This document shows positions 4,698 through 5,167 of a stretch of DNA of 5,167 bases, piece by piece. This DNA is from Desulfofustis sp. (GTDB lineage Bacteria > Desulfobacterota > Desulfobulbia > Desulfobulbales > Desulfocapsaceae): positions 1-5,167 of the forward strand of contig JAQYVS010000405.1 in NCBI GenBank assembly GCA_030145365.1. The letters are read 5' to 3'. The notes below the pieces were generated by a model. It was given only the letters and a program-made list of their open reading frames with translations, was not told the origin of the DNA and did not search any database. A program made the translations under genes and the position numbers. Position 1 is the stretch's first letter, and every line of letters begins with the position of its first letter.

Positions 4698-5099
4698 ATG
4701 AGTATTGTTGATCTTCTGGCACTATTCTCGGATCCGGAAAGTCTGAAAGCCTTAACCATGTCCCAAAAAATGCTGGCCAGCCTGGTCACCACCATACTGG
4801 GTATGGGCATCACCTTTGTAGCGTTAGTGGTGCTGCAGCTGGTTATCACTTTGATGGCCAAATTCTCGTCTGGCAAACCAAAAACACTTACCCGCAAAAC
4901 GATTATAGCAGAACCATTATCTGACAACAGTAATGACGCTGTCAGCCAGGAAGAAGTGGCGGCAATCACGGTATCTCTGGCACTTCTTCTTGAATGTTCG
5001 CCGGGCAACCTTGTTATCCATCATATAAGGAAAGTAGAAGATTCAGTACCTGTCTGGGGCAGAGCCGGTTTGACTGAGCAACTGCACAACAACATATAA
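4698..5099 (+). CDS. OadG-family small membrane subunit of the sodium-pump decarboxylase
   Basis: The product is 133 aa. One hydrophobic helix spans about residues 26-54 (rich in L, V, I, G, T) and is followed by a basic stretch (K55, K60, K62, R66, K67), which suggests the C-terminus lies in the cytoplasm. After a polar linker comes EEVAAITVSLALLL (85-98), the conserved short helix of OadG/MmdD-type subunits, and the tail ends with VWGRAGLTEQLHNN, resembling their usual W-x-R-A-G-x-x-E ending. In this family the subunit anchors and assembles the carboxyltransferase with the membrane beta subunit, which pumps Na+. It starts 14 nt after mmdA with AAGGGG (4685-4690) 7 nt before the ATG, so it is in the same operon. 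By position and context it corresponds to mmdD. Sequence conservation in this family is low, so the exact subunit name is inferred. Confidence 0.85.
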   Translation: MSIVDLLALFSDPESLKALTMSQKMLASLVTTILGMGITFVALVVLQLVITLMAKFSSGKPKTLTRKTIIAEPLSDNSNDAVSQEEVAAITVSLALLLECSPGNLVIHHIRKVEDSVPVWGRAGLTEQLHNNI

Positions 5100-5106
5100 A
5101 CGTCTC

Positions 5107-5113
5107 GGGAGGA
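5107..5113 (+). promoter_or_regulatory. Ribosome binding site GGGAGGA of the truncated biotin-carrier gene
   Basis: A strong Shine-Dalgarno sequence 6 nt before the ATG at 5120. It supports a real start although only 48 nt of the gene are visible. Confidence 0.75.
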
Positions 5114-5119
5114 TTTGGG

Positions 5120-5167
5120 ATGAGAAAGTTTCGTGTAGCAATAAACGGCACGACCTACGAAGTTGAT
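5120..5167 (+). CDS. Biotin carboxyl carrier subunit, N-terminal fragment cut by the right edge
   Basis: Only the first 16 codons are present, translating to MRKFRVAINGTTYEVD. This closely matches the usual opening of biotin carrier proteins of decarboxylase complexes (MmdC / OadA C-terminal type), where a K/R-rich start leads into a short beta strand and NGxxYEV. The expected remainder is an Ala/Pro-rich linker and a biotinyl domain with an MKM biotinylation site, none of it visible. It starts 20 nt after the OadG-type gene, as expected for the operon order A-D-C. The carrier would shuttle CO2 as carboxybiotin from the alpha subunit to the membrane subunit. Confidence 0.75.
   Translation, partial: MRKFRVAINGTTYEVD

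Overview
The window suggests an anaerobic Gram-negative bacterium. The best guess is a sulfate- or sulfur-metabolising member of the Desulfobacterota (Desulfobulbaceae-like). This rests on three things: the style of the radical SAM and Fur-family proteins, moderate-to-low GC with AT-rich spacers, and a sodium-pump-type methylmalonyl-CoA decarboxylase gene set. The taxonomic call is inference from protein resemblance recalled from memory, not a search.

Layout. Positions 1-398 hold no complete gene. A good ribosome binding site and ATG on the minus strand at the left edge suggest a divergent gene leaving the window. The rest is AT-rich control DNA with two long imperfect inverted repeats and a perfect TATAAT. 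Positions 399-2107 are a two-gene unit whose genes overlap by 4 nt (GTGA): a small charged protein of unknown function and a radical SAM protein with an uncharacterised N-terminal half. Positions 2336-2758 encode a PerR-type Fur-family peroxide/metal regulator. Its likely promoter is overlapped at the -10 box by a dyad, which suggests autoregulation. Positions 2759-3135 are a 377-nt regulatory spacer. It contains an FNR/CRP-like site, a strong bulged hairpin, two candidate promoters, several dyads built from TAAC/GTTA half-sites, and a leader hairpin. From 3136 an operon begins: the carboxyltransferase (alpha) subunit of a methylmalonyl-CoA decarboxylase, a single-pass membrane OadG-family small subunit, and the first 16 codons of what looks like the biotin carrier subunit.

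How the genes work together. The last three genes fit one biotin-dependent enzyme. The carboxyltransferase moves the carboxyl group from methylmalonyl-CoA to biotin on the carrier protein. A membrane beta subunit, expected beyond the right edge, would decarboxylate the carboxybiotin and export Na+. The OadG-type subunit would hold the complex at the membrane. The visible order A-D-C matches the mmd operons of Veillonella and Propionigenium. The PerR-type gene has its own promoter and is probably a separate transcription unit. No link between it and the decarboxylase is shown beyond adjacency.

No tRNA, rRNA, CRISPR array or insertion sequence was seen. The least explained items are the radical SAM pair and the densely organised control region in front of the decarboxylase operon.
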